A DNA stretch of 11,105 nucleotides from UBA7236 sp964638865 (GCA_964638865.1 CAZXBG010000135.1:1-11105), one strand, 5' to 3'. Counted from the first letter of the stretch, positions 1-6,595 are shown. Translations and numbers: made by a program. The notes: a model not told the origin generated them from the sequence alone.

Positions 1-215
1 TATGGTTATAATATTGAGCATTAATTGTTAATTAAAATTTTCAATATATGACTCGCTAGTATGATTGAAGAAAGAATGTGCAAATCTGCAATTCATGAAA
101 AATACTTTAAATTTTCACTGTCGAGTAAAATGACATGATTAATCCAAAAAGGAAAAAAAAGATAAACAAGAGCTATCGGATTTGAAAAAACACCTACCAA
201 GCTTTACAAATTTAT
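1..215. other. AT-rich stretch without a supportable gene
   Basis: This stretch is AT-rich and I see no convincing gene in it. The longest plus-strand reading I noticed is a 25-codon frame at 61-138 (begins MIEERMCKSA) with no recognisable motif. The minus strand is broken by stops. It may be decayed coding sequence or the 3' flank of a gene outside the window. Confidence 0.4.
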
Positions 216-329
216 TTATTCAAATTCAAAAGCATCATTTTCAAATTCAACGTTCAGTGCAGATGCATTTTTATATCCCATTTTATTCAGCTTTATTGCC
301 AGCATATATTTAATTGCTCGTTTGCCCAT
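216..329 (-). CDS. very small candidate ORF, 37 aa, unknown
   Basis: This is a short minus-strand frame starting ATG at 329 and ending TAA at 216. It encodes 37 residues beginning MGKRAIKYMLAIKLNKMGYK and ending in the acidic, phenylalanine-rich tail NDAFEFE. The N-terminal half is basic and could be helical; the C-terminal half is acidic. An in-frame TAG lies three codons before the ATG, so the frame cannot be extended. I recognise no family. It could be a genuine microprotein, the 3' remnant of a decayed gene, or chance. The repeated TTCAAATTCAA at 227-259 is simply the coding for the FEFE tail. Confidence is low because there is no ribosome-binding site or homology that I can check. Confidence 0.22.
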   Translation of the reverse strand: MGKRAIKYMLAIKLNKMGYKNASALNVEFENDAFEFE

Positions 330-369
330 AGTAGTCTAAAAATACAATTCTCTCTAACAAACATCTACT

Positions 370-483
370 TTAAAAAGATAAAACTCCCAAAAAATGAGTT
401 TTAGAGAAATCAGTAGTGCAGTATTTTTTACCGCCTGAATTAGGTCGGAATATCTCGTTATCAGCCTCCCATTTTTGTAACAT
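370..483 (-). CDS. very small candidate ORF, 37 aa, unknown
   Basis: This minus-strand frame starts ATG at 483, five bases after the stop codon of the GIY-YIG gene, and ends TAA at 370. It would encode 37 residues beginning MLQKWEADNEIF and ending in FLGVLSF. The composition looks protein-like, with a mixed charged N-terminus and a CTTDFSKTHF segment, but I recognise no family. Its closeness to the GIY-YIG gene would allow translational coupling. It and the 216-329 frame could be two surviving pieces of one broken gene, but I cannot join them by a single frameshift. It may also be chance. Confidence 0.2.
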   Translation of the reverse strand: MLQKWEADNEIFRPNSGGKKYCTTDFSKTHFLGVLSF

Positions 484-488
484 TGTTC

Positions 489-806
489 TTACTCATTGAT
501 AATTTCAAGTTTGCCGGTTTTAATTGCAGCATAGTTTAATTTTTCCAAACTGCTGCTTAGCATTAGTTTTATCGCTTTTTTCCCTGCAGTTGTTTTAAAA
601 TATCCTTCTCGTTTTATTGCGTCTTCTTTAAATAAATAGTATTCACAAAAAACTAATTTTACTGGTAATCGTTTTGATGTATTATTACTTTGCCCATTTC
701 GATGCTGTTGCAATCTTCTTTGCAAATCAGAAGTATAACCGGTGTAAAGTAGATTATCCTTTTCACAGAAAAGGATGTACACACAATAAGGGAGTGGAGC
801 ATACAT
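489..806 (-). CDS. GIY-YIG nuclease family protein (COG2827/URI type)
   Basis: This is a small single-domain protein of 105 residues, within the usual 80-110 of the stand-alone GIY-YIG (COG2827, formerly UPF0213) family. Visible family motifs, in order, are VYIL at residues 9-12 (the GIY strand), LYTGYT at 20-25 (the YIG strand), the DLQRRLQQH helix at 27-35 with the conserved arginine and histidine, AIKREGYFK at 63-71 with E67 as the likely metal-binding catalytic glutamate, and the following AGKKA turn. The fold makes single-strand or double-strand DNA cuts in repair and homing enzymes, but the role of these short chromosomal versions is not settled. The start is ATG at 806. A weak promoter-like TACATTTA lies just upstream, but I would not call it. 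It is transcribed away from the hairpin pair near the tRNA. Family confidence is high; specific function is unknown. Confidence 0.88.
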   Translation of the reverse strand: MYAPLPYCVYILFCEKDNLLYTGYTSDLQRRLQQHRNGQSNNTSKRLPVKLVFCEYYLFKEDAIKREGYFKTTAGKKAIKLMLSSSLEKLNYAAIKTGKLEIINE

Positions 807-946
807 TTTAAGGAATTTTTGTAAATGTATATTTTTTTGAGGAGTTAAGGGTTGATGGGTGTTGATTAAATTAGGATTGATAATTTTTGGGTGGAGATAA
901 AAATTGGAGTTTTAGCTAAACCGATGGACTATTTAGCTTCGTATTT
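807..946. other. intergenic stretch with a short palindrome
   Basis: No gene is supported here. The perfect 10-bp palindrome TTTAGCTAAA lies at 911-920 and is followed by a second TTTAGCT at 932-938. On the minus strand these lie downstream of the two large hairpins that follow tRNA-Phe. The remainder is T- and G-rich on the plus strand with short repeated GTTGAT/GATTGAT words. Frames crossing this stretch on the plus strand continue through the tRNA and are not real genes. Confidence 0.5.
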
Positions 947-984
947 GCCCCGAAGTAGAGCTCGTGCCTCGCTCACTTCGGGGC
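947..984. repeat. hairpin 1: 10-bp inverted repeat, 14 bp with one bulge
   Basis: GCCCCGAAGT at 947-956 is perfectly complementary to ACTTCGGGGC at 975-984. Past a single bulged A (957), GAGC at 958-961 pairs with GCTC at 971-974. This leaves a 9-nt loop and a 14-bp stem with one bulge. It directly abuts a second, longer hairpin (984-1039). It is GC-rich in an AT-rich neighbourhood. No run of T follows on either strand, so it is not a classical intrinsic terminator. Confidence 0.85.
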
Positions 985-1039
985 ACCCTAAAGTGAAAAA
1001 GCCCGGTGCGCAGCACCAAGCTTTTTCTACTTTAGGGTG
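984..1039. repeat. hairpin 2: long stem abutting and overlapping the tRNA-Phe 3' end
   Basis: The arm at 984-1002 (begins CACCCTAAAG, ends AAAAAGC) pairs with 1020-1039 (begins GCTTTTTC, ends CTTTAGGGTG) with only one bulged base, T1028. Inside the remaining loop, GGTGC at 1005-1009 pairs with GCACC at 1013-1017 around GCA. The result is a 19-bp stem topped by a 5-bp stem. The right arm covers the last bases of the tRNA-Phe gene, including the discriminator position 1038. The arms of hairpins 1 and 2 resemble each other (CTACTT..GGG or CACTT..GGG), which suggests related elements or an internally duplicated repeat. Confidence 0.85.
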
Positions 1040-1110
1040 GTGTGGGGCGGGATCGAACCGCCGACACAAGGATTTTCAGTCCTTTGCTCTACCAACTGAG
1101 CTACCGCACC
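1038..1110 (-). tRNA. tRNA-Phe (anticodon GAA)
   Basis: Read on the minus strand, a complete cloverleaf of 73 nt is visible: acceptor GGTGCGG, TA, D arm GCTC-AGTTGGTA-GAGC, anticodon arm AAGGA-CTGAAAA-TCCTT with anticodon GAA, variable GTGTC, T arm GGCGG-TTCGATC-CCGCC, acceptor 3' strand CCACACC, and discriminator A at 1038. CCA is not encoded; the next bases are CCC. One acceptor pair is a C5-A68 mismatch, while all other stems pair fully. A 5' partial copy with identical acceptor and D arm lies upstream at 1165-1219. The nearest good promoter (1236-1266) lies in front of that copy, so the two are probably co-transcribed. The 3' end is shared with hairpin 2. Confidence 0.93.
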
Positions 1111-1164
1111 TTTATTCTGCTCTTTCAACTTCTACACATCCCTGCCCAAATTAGCTGGTCGGAA

Positions 1165-1219
1165 AAGGATTTTCACCCGATAGCTATCGGGGTTGCTCTA
1201 CCAACTGAGCTACCGCACC
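1165..1219 (-). pseudogene. partial tRNA-Phe copy disrupted by a palindrome
   Basis: On the minus strand the 5' half repeats tRNA-Phe exactly: 30 bp at 1193-1222 are identical to 1084-1113 (acceptor 5' strand, whole D arm, and three leader bases). Then 17 nt (1176-1192), the palindrome CCCGATAGCTATCGGG plus G, stand in place of the 5 nt GTCCT (plus-strand 1079-1083) that in the intact gene form most of the 5' side of the anticodon stem. The anticodon loop and 3' stem resume as an 11-bp identical block (1165-1175 versus 1068-1078). No T arm or acceptor 3' strand can be recognised after that. It is therefore not a working tRNA as written. It sits closest to the shared promoter. Confidence 0.8.
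1176..1191. repeat. 16-bp perfect palindrome CCCGATAGCTATCGGG
   Basis: This perfect palindrome is inserted in the tRNA-Phe-like copy. From memory, GATAGCTATC-centred palindromes of this type recur in Bacteroidota genomes, but I cannot verify that here. It occurs once in this window. It also gives the tRNA-like transcript a stable extra hairpin where the anticodon stem should be. Confidence 0.85.
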
Positions 1220-1235
1220 TTTTATTAAGGGACTG

Positions 1236-1266
1236 CAAAGATATATTTATCCCCCTTATTTTCCAA
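1236..1266 (-). promoter_or_regulatory. Bacteroidota-type promoter for the tRNA-Phe locus
   Basis: On the minus strand, TATCTTTG (1243-1236) matches the -7 consensus TAnnTTTG. TTG (1266-1264) lies 20 bp upstream as the -33 element. The predicted start falls about 10 bp before the first tRNA-like 5' end at 1219. The -33 element lies inside the last codons of the GT-C gene, so this promoter overlaps that gene's 3' end. Confidence 0.7.
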
Positions 1267-3553
1267 TAATATAGTTATTTACCATGAACTTTTCGGGGGA
1301 AATTACATCGTAATAGGCATTGTAAGCTGTATGCCGCACAAGCAATTCATCAAAATTAACGGGAGAATCATCGCTGCAACTGATGCGGATTTTTTTTACT
1401 GAAGGCAAAATTTCATAGTTTTCAGCAGCGCGAACCCATCCATTCATGATGTCGGTAGAAAGCGTTGGAGCTACCGAAGCAGCCTGGAGAATTTTATCTT
1501 TTTCATCTAAAAAATAGACATCAATATAAGGATATGCCATACTTGTGATGCCCGATTTTGCCCAAAAAGAAATCTCTATCCATATCGGTTCATTCGTTTC
1601 CACCGGAATTTCTGCCATAACTTTCTTTTCGTGGTCCGATTCGAAAGAGCCTGTTCCTAAAAATGAATTTTGATTGACCGGTTGATCAAAAGCATTTCGG
1701 TAAAAAAGCGAAATAGGTTTTTCTGAAAAATATTCTCCTCCGGAATATGGATATTTCTCTAATGAATCTTTTAATCCCGCATATTCGGCAATGGCTATTT
1801 TATCTCCTTTATCTTTTACTATTGCTGTATTTAAAAAATAAAAAGTAAACCCATCTCTTTGCGCAAATTTTGTTGCGTGTTCCGTTAAATATTTTTCGCC
1901 TGCTGTTAATGGTTTATCCATCACGGCAAGCAAGAGATGTTGCGCAGCAAATACTCCTTCCCCACTTGTATTATTAATAAGCGGATTGGCTACTATCTGC
2001 GCATTATTTAAAGTTTGTGAAAAGGAGGTGCGGCTCATCATATAATTTACCAAAGGCAATTTCGTTTCGTACGAAAGTTCCATTGCATATTGAAATCCAC
2101 CGCCGGTTCTATCGATATACAATTTTTCAGAACCCTGAAAAAAAGAAGGTAAAAATAATATGGCATCAAAATTTTCCCGTTTTTGGTCTGTACCGGAAAA
2201 AATATCGCCGAATGTATTTGCTGTCGGAGAAAATGGATTAACGGCATTGTGCTTTTGCATTCTTTTAGCCGTGGTTACAAAATATCCATACGTATCCGTA
2301 ATTTGTAATATCAACGGCACGGCAATAAATATATACGCAACAACAATATTTCTTTTTTGTATTTTTTTAAACAAAATATAAATAATCACCGATAAAGAAA
2401 TAGTATAAACAAAATAAAATCCCCAGGCAAATCGGCCTGGCGATCGGAATTGTTTTAACGGAGTTATGATATCCAATAAATATTCCATGTTCCAACTAAA
2501 AGGAAAGGTCATGCTGAATAACAACAATAAAACGGAAGAGGCAAGCCAGGTTCCAAGCCCGCCGGGTAAATTAATAAAGGATTTAAAAAATGATCGTTTA
2601 TAGATCAATCGTTTTATAAAAATAAAAGGCAACACTATTAAAAAAAGCAAACCGGTTATTCCAACATACGCATAACCTTCCAGATTGGAAGGCAACAAAT
2701 GTAATATACGTGTCATTTGATTTTTCAAAGTTCCTTCCATTGGTAGAAAAACGGATTGAAAGGATGCTTTATACAGAAAAAAACCAAAAGGACTTTCCGG
2801 GCGATCTGAAATGGTATCTGTAAATCGCATGAAAAGTGAAATAAACAAAATTGGAATTATTCCCGCACCGGCATGCAGAAGTAGATGTTTGTAATTTCTT
2901 CCCTTTTTAAATAAAAGAATGAAGACATGAAATAAAATAAACATGGCTCCAATTAACACATAATAGATATGTATAAAACCAAATAATATGATAACGGCAA
3001 TTAAAAAAACCCATCGCCAAAGTTGATACTGATGTTTTTCCAACAACAATATCAAATACCAAACAAGTGGAATAAATACAGCATATCCAAGTGCAAAATG
3101 TCCCCAAAACCTATCCAACTGCGGATTCATAAGCCCAATCAAAATAGCAGCTACTACTGCAAAATAGGGCGGCAAGACGTAAAAACGCATGATCTTGTAA
3201 ATGAAAAACACACAAAAGAAAAGAGAAACAAACAATAAAATATTCATTATCCCAACGGTATATCCGGAGATAGAAAATACATTATCATCTATAAAATTCA
3301 TCGCCCATGATAACAATGGCTGATTATCCGTAAATACTACATTTTCCCCATAGGGATAATGCATGCCTGTAAAATGTAAACCTTTATCATTATCTACAAA
3401 CCATGCAGGCGTGTAATAGTTTTTAACTGCATCTCCTCCCGTACTCAGTAAATAAGTATTGGGATGAAAGACCACCTTACTCCAAACGGTACATATAATT
3501 GCGATCGTTAATACAGAAAGAATTACAACCGGGTTAAGCAGGCGCTTTTTCAT
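1256..3553 (-). CDS. polytopic GT-C / YfhO-like membrane glycosyltransferase with C-terminal beta domain
   Basis: This 765-residue integral membrane protein has a basic N-terminus and about ten hydrophobic segments between residues 9 and 420. It probably transfers a sugar from a polyprenyl-phosphate donor onto an envelope acceptor, as in the GT-C fold group (YfhO, GT39-like). The evidence is GGDAVKNYY at 39-47 in the first periplasmic loop, where GT-C enzymes keep their catalytic acid, the YPYGE motif at 66-70, HFALGY at 152-157, and QFRSPGRFAW at 368-377, typical of Bacteroidota members. From about 631 to 745 the sequence turns into a soluble beta-rich domain (begins FLGTGSFESD, ends FDELLVR) resembling a carbohydrate-binding-type sandwich. 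It starts ATG 9 bp after the upstream GT2 gene and is last in that operon. Acceptor and sugar are unknown. Confidence 0.75.
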   Translation of the reverse strand: MKKRLLNPVVILSVLTIAIICTVWSKVVFHPNTYLLSTGGDAVKNYYTPAWFVDNDKGLHFTGMHYPYGENVVFTDNQPLLSWAMNFIDDNVFSISGYTVGIMNILLFVSLFFCVFFIYKIMRFYVLPPYFAVVAAILIGLMNPQLDRFWGHFALGYAVFIPLVWYLILLLEKHQYQLWRWVFLIAVIILFGFIHIYYVLIGAMFILFHVFILLFKKGRNYKHLLLHAGAGIIPILFISLFMRFTDTISDRPESPFGFFLYKASFQSVFLPMEGTLKNQMTRILHLLPSNLEGYAYVGITGLLFLIVLPFIFIKRLIYKRSFFKSFINLPGGLGTWLASSVLLLLFSMTFPFSWNMEYLLDIITPLKQFRSPGRFAWGFYFVYTISLSVIIYILFKKIQKRNIVVAYIFIAVPLILQITDTYGYFVTTAKRMQKHNAVNPFSPTANTFGDIFSGTDQKRENFDAILFLPSFFQGSEKLYIDRTGGGFQYAMELSYETKLPLVNYMMSRTSFSQTLNNAQIVANPLINNTSGEGVFAAQHLLLAVMDKPLTAGEKYLTEHATKFAQRDGFTFYFLNTAIVKDKGDKIAIAEYAGLKDSLEKYPYSGGEYFSEKPISLFYRNAFDQPVNQNSFLGTGSFESDHEKKVMAEIPVETNEPIWIEISFWAKSGITSMAYPYIDVYFLDEKDKILQAASVAPTLSTDIMNGWVRAAENYEILPSVKKIRISCSDDSPVNFDELLVRHTAYNAYYDVISPEKFMVNNYIIGK

Positions 3554-3562
3554 TTGTTAAAA

Positions 3563-4276
3563 TTAAAAGCTTTTGAAAAATATTTTCAGAAAGTTAAATC
3601 CTTCACGCAACAAAATTCCTGTTCGCATGCTGCTGAATTGAATATTTTCCTTTAATTCTATTTCAACAGGTATTACGGATACGACCTTTTGTCGTGAAAC
3701 AAGAAAAATAAACTCCAGATCAAAAAGATAACGGTCAATAATAGTTTTTAAAAAGATGTTTTTTCCTTTATTATTAAATCCCTTTAAACCGCATTGCGTA
3801 TCAGAAATCTTTAAACGCAAAATATTTCTACTCCCCGCCCGAAGAATTTTCGAAATAAATTTACGTCCGGGCGGCACATGGATATAATAATTTTTATCTT
3901 TTACACCAACAGCAATATCTGTTTTCCCATTTTTTAATTCCTCCCAAATTTTTATAAAACTATTGGTAGTATAAGGAAAATCAATATCCGTATAAATACA
4001 TATATCTGCATTAGAAGTTTTTATTCCTTCTCTCAAAGCATAACCCTTTCCCCTATTTACTTCGTAGCTGATATTTACAAATTGCGGAATGTTATCTTTT
4101 AATTTCTGAATTTCTGTAAAATCAATAGTGGAAGATCCATCATTAACTACAATTAGATTTATGGTAACCTCTTGTATGCGTTGCTGAATTTCGTTAAATA
4201 CCTGAATAATATTTTCCGCCCAATGTTGAGCTGGATTATAACATGGTAAAATAATATCGAGGGAAGTTGCTGTCAA
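3563..4276 (-). CDS. GT2 family glycosyltransferase, polyprenyl-phosphate hexose synthase-like
   Basis: This is a 237-residue soluble glycosyltransferase of family 2. Visible are the nucleotide-binding start LDIILPCYNP (6-15), VVND with D46, the RGKG turn (75-78), the metal-binding DID at 97-99, and DTQCGLKGF at 159-167, a signature of the ALG5/dolichyl-phosphate glucosyltransferase-like subgroup; FDLEF at 185-189 fits the same subgroup. No C-terminal membrane helix is present, so it resembles a peripheral enzyme making a lipid-phosphate-linked sugar for the GT-C protein encoded next. The start is TTG at 4276; the two preceding in-frame codons are both TAA (4277-4282) and the next methionine is residue 217, so no ATG is possible. 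Translation probably depends on reinitiation after the upstream gene. The donor sugar cannot be told. Confidence 0.85.
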   Translation of the reverse strand: MTATSLDIILPCYNPAQHWAENIIQVFNEIQQRIQEVTINLIVVNDGSSTIDFTEIQKLKDNIPQFVNISYEVNRGKGYALREGIKTSNADICIYTDIDFPYTTNSFIKIWEELKNGKTDIAVGVKDKNYYIHVPPGRKFISKILRAGSRNILRLKISDTQCGLKGFNNKGKNIFLKTIIDRYLFDLEFIFLVSRQKVVSVIPVEIELKENIQFSSMRTGILLREGFNFLKIFFKSF

Positions 4277-4279
4277 TTA

Positions 4280-4999
4280 TTATTTGAATAAACCGTAACG
4301 AACAATACAATATATGGCGCGCACACCATCTTTCCAGTTTATTTTTTTTCCTTCGGCATAAGTTCTGCCGTAATAAGAAATGCCAACTTCATAAATACGA
4401 ATGCCTTTAATTTTGGCTAATTTTTGCGTGAGCTCAGGTTCAAATCCAAAACGGTTTTCTTTTAATTTTATCGATTTAATAATATCTGTTCGAACAAGTT
4501 TATAACATGTTTCCATATCTGTTAAATTCAAATTGCTGAACATATTGGAAACAGACGTTAAAAATCCATTACCTATGGAATGCCAATAAAATAATATGCG
4601 ATGTGCATTGCCGCCGCTAAACCTTGAGCCATACACAACATCAGCACCTCTTTCCAACACGGGTTTTAATAATATAGAAAATTCGTTGGGATCGTATTCA
4701 AGATCTGCATCTTGCACTATGGTGAATTCACCACCTGCATTTTTTATTCCGGTATGCAAGGCAGCACCCTTTCCTTTATTTACCTCGTGATGAAAAGCAC
4801 GGATGTTCAATTGTGGATGTCCATCAATAAACTCCTGTAATTTAATTGCTGTTTGATCCTTTGAACAATCGTTCACCACAATTATTTCCATTTCAATATT
4901 ATTAGGCAGTACTACTTTTGAAAGTGTGGCCAATATAGTTTGAATGGTGTTTTCCTCGTTATATGCAGGAACAAGTACACTTAATTTTTTTACTTCCAT
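4280..4999 (-). CDS. GT2 family glycosyltransferase, DPM1-like
   Basis: This 239-residue family 2 glycosyltransferase is the first gene of the sugar-transfer operon. Motifs in order are LSVLVPAYNEE at 6-16, VVND with D44, the NKGKGAAL turn at 74-81, DAD at 97-99 for the metal-nucleotide sugar, VVYGSRF at 121-127, DMETCYKL at 161-168 and NRFGFEPEL at 182-190. The C-terminal stretch YYGRTYAEGKKINWKDG (209-225) is highly typical of Bacteroidota and other bacterial relatives of dolichyl-phosphate mannose synthase. It has no transmembrane tail. It likely charges undecaprenyl phosphate with a hexose at the inner face of the cytoplasmic membrane. The start is ATG at 4999. The gap of 82 bp from the transglycosylase gene has no promoter that I can recognise. 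Its stop is followed at once by a second TAA and the TTG of the next GT2 gene. Confidence 0.88.
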   Translation of the reverse strand: MEVKKLSVLVPAYNEENTIQTILATLSKVVLPNNIEMEIIVVNDCSKDQTAIKLQEFIDGHPQLNIRAFHHEVNKGKGAALHTGIKNAGGEFTIVQDADLEYDPNEFSILLKPVLERGADVVYGSRFSGGNAHRILFYWHSIGNGFLTSVSNMFSNLNLTDMETCYKLVRTDIIKSIKLKENRFGFEPELTQKLAKIKGIRIYEVGISYYGRTYAEGKKINWKDGVRAIYCIVRYGLFK

Positions 5000-5081
5000 G
5001 TGTTCAATGAGTAAAAATAAAGCATTCTTTCCGTTATTGGAAAATTGGAGTGATCAGCTAAAAGAAATTAAGAGATCGGTT

Positions 5082-6038
5082 TTATTTTACCGTTGCTTCC
5101 AATGGCAGTTTAATTTCAAATACTTCGCCATTTTTTACGGTAAGTAAATTGGAACGCAACCAGGGATTATAATATTTGACCATTTTATAGGTAGTATTAT
5201 GTTTCTGGGCAAATTCTGCGAGATTCAATATCGTGGTTCCCACTTTCACAGTCTTGTATTCCCATGGATTATACAGGTCTTCTTTACTTAAAAAGAAACC
5301 ATAATCCTGACTATTTTCATAAATTAATTTAAAGGCAAGTGCTCTGAAAATATAACGGGAAGTTTCATCCTTTAAATACAGATCGTAGTAACTATCTGCA
5401 TTCTGGTAATCAACTACGCCTTCAATACCACCCATACCAGCGTTGTATGATGCTGCTGCCAGCGTCCAGTTGCCAAATTTTGCATAGGCATCCTTTAAGT
5501 ATTTTGTAGCAGCAAGGGTCGATTTTTCCATGTCGTAACGCTCGTCAACTTCTGCGGTAACTGTCAATCCGTAGTTCATTGCAGTTCCTTTCAAAAATTG
5601 CCAGTAACCATGTGCTTCGGCAGGAGAAACTACATTGCGCAATCCACTTTCTGCCATTGCGAGATACTTAAAATCGTCGGGGATATTATTTTCCTTTAAA
5701 ACTTTTTCAATAATGGGAAACCAGCGATGAGCGAGTTTGAGATTTTGAATGGTGTTTGAATGCCAGTATCCGTTTACGGTTAATTCCCTGTCCATTCTTT
5801 CCTGCACCTCAAAATCGTTTAATGGAACCGCTTCTCCGGCAAAGGAGATAGCATCAGGCACTTTAGCTGCAAAATATTTAATGGTATTCACATCATCCGC
5901 CAGCGACCGCAAAGTATCTGAAGATTCTACCACGATGTTTTTATCATTTTTGATGTCGGAATTTCCGGAAACGGCATAACCAATAAAGATTGCTATTCCT
6001 GAAAATGCACCTATCAATATATAATGTATTTTTTTCAC
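5082..6038 (-). CDS. membrane-anchored lytic transglycosylase, MltD-like (SLT domain)
   Basis: This 318-residue murein lytic transglycosylase cleaves the MurNAc-GlcNAc bond with formation of 1,6-anhydro-MurNAc. A hydrophobic N-terminal segment (residues 5-23) acts as signal or membrane anchor. The SLT domain covers about 100-240: YLAMAESGLRN at 125-135 with catalytic E130, AHGYWQF at 142-148, the YNAG motif at 198-201, and SRYIFRALAFKLIY at 227-240. The C-terminal part, about 263-313, looks like a single degenerate LysM-type module (LNLAEFAQKHNTTYKMVKYYNP, ending in a hydrophobic strand), shorter than the repeated LysM tail of E. coli MltD. The start is GTG at 6038, which gives a normal MKKIHYIL signal start. 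It lies 4 bp after DUF2480 and is probably co-translated with it. Confidence 0.88.
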   Translation of the reverse strand: MKKIHYILIGAFSGIAIFIGYAVSGNSDIKNDKNIVVESSDTLRSLADDVNTIKYFAAKVPDAISFAGEAVPLNDFEVQERMDRELTVNGYWHSNTIQNLKLAHRWFPIIEKVLKENNIPDDFKYLAMAESGLRNVVSPAEAHGYWQFLKGTAMNYGLTVTAEVDERYDMEKSTLAATKYLKDAYAKFGNWTLAAASYNAGMGGIEGVVDYQNADSYYDLYLKDETSRYIFRALAFKLIYENSQDYGFFLSKEDLYNPWEYKTVKVGTTILNLAEFAQKHNTTYKMVKYYNPWLRSNLLTVKNGEVFEIKLPLEATVK

Positions 6039-6042
6039 TGAT

Positions 6043-6546
6043 TTATTTTCTTTTGAATACGGGAACGGTTGAACAAGGTTCTCCGTACATGATACTTTTA
6101 GCCACCGGTCTTAAAATATTAGTAATCTCCAGATAAGCATCCACCGGCACCGGTTTATCACTACATCCTTTTATAACGACACGTTGATCGATAAATTGCG
6201 TAAGATCAATTTTAGAAAGTGCATCGCTGTAAATCCTTTTAATCGCTTCTTCAGCATTTCCCATTATAACACTTGTAGCAAAGGGCTGTGCATTTGCCGA
6301 AACAAGCATATAAGCCCAGTTAGGAATGATTGCATCTGCAGAACAAAAAACAGCTAAAAATTTTCCGGAATACTGTGACCAATCTATTAAAGCAAGAGCC
6401 TCGCGAAAATCTTTTTCCCTGAGTATCAGCCCTTTAAAGAGATATTCCTTCAAATCAAATGTTACAATTTTATCCGTTTCCGGAAAGAATGTTTCGAGAT
6501 CGAATGATACAATTCCACTTTGAGCTACCTTATTAATGAGTTCCAC
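6043..6546 (-). CDS. DUF2480 family protein
   Basis: This 167-residue cytoplasmic protein belongs to DUF2480, a Bacteroidota family without an assigned function. I recognise the conserved blocks NKVAQSGIVSFDLE (5-18), EYLFKGLILREKDFR (34-48), SADAIIPNWAYML (69-81), VVIKGCSDKPVP (123-134), and the C-terminal signature GEPCSTVPVFKRK (155-167). No signal peptide or membrane segment is seen. The start is GTG at 6546; an in-frame TAG two codons upstream excludes a longer form, and the N-terminus aligns with the family's usual beginning. The conserved cysteines in GCS and EPCS could bind a metal or react, but this is inference. Its stop lies 4 bp before the lytic transglycosylase gene, so the two form a pair. 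Confidence 0.88.
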   Translation of the reverse strand: MELINKVAQSGIVSFDLETFFPETDKIVTFDLKEYLFKGLILREKDFREALALIDWSQYSGKFLAVFCSADAIIPNWAYMLVSANAQPFATSVIMGNAEEAIKRIYSDALSKIDLTQFIDQRVVIKGCSDKPVPVDAYLEITNILRPVAKSIMYGEPCSTVPVFKRK

Positions 6547-6595
6547 CTGCTATAGTTTATTACTGCACAACGGATATCATACCATAAAAGTTTGA

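Noticed and set aside
947..1039. Intrinsic terminator for tRNA-Phe
   Set aside because: The stems are strong, but no T-run follows on the minus strand, so I list them as repeats rather than terminators.
891..1154. Plus-strand ORF of 87 codons
   Set aside because: It runs across both hairpins and the tRNA-Phe gene; its protein is the translation of structured RNA sequence.
1042..1269. Plus-strand ORF of 75 codons
   Set aside because: It covers the tRNA, the tRNA-like copy and the end of the GT-C gene on the opposite strand.
2017..2247. Several short ORFs on both strands inside the GT-C gene
   Set aside because: They are frame shadows of the 765-residue gene.
5000..5081. Promoter or terminator between the transglycosylase and GT2 genes
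   Set aside because: I find no TAnnTTTG element and no convincing stem with a T-run in this gap.
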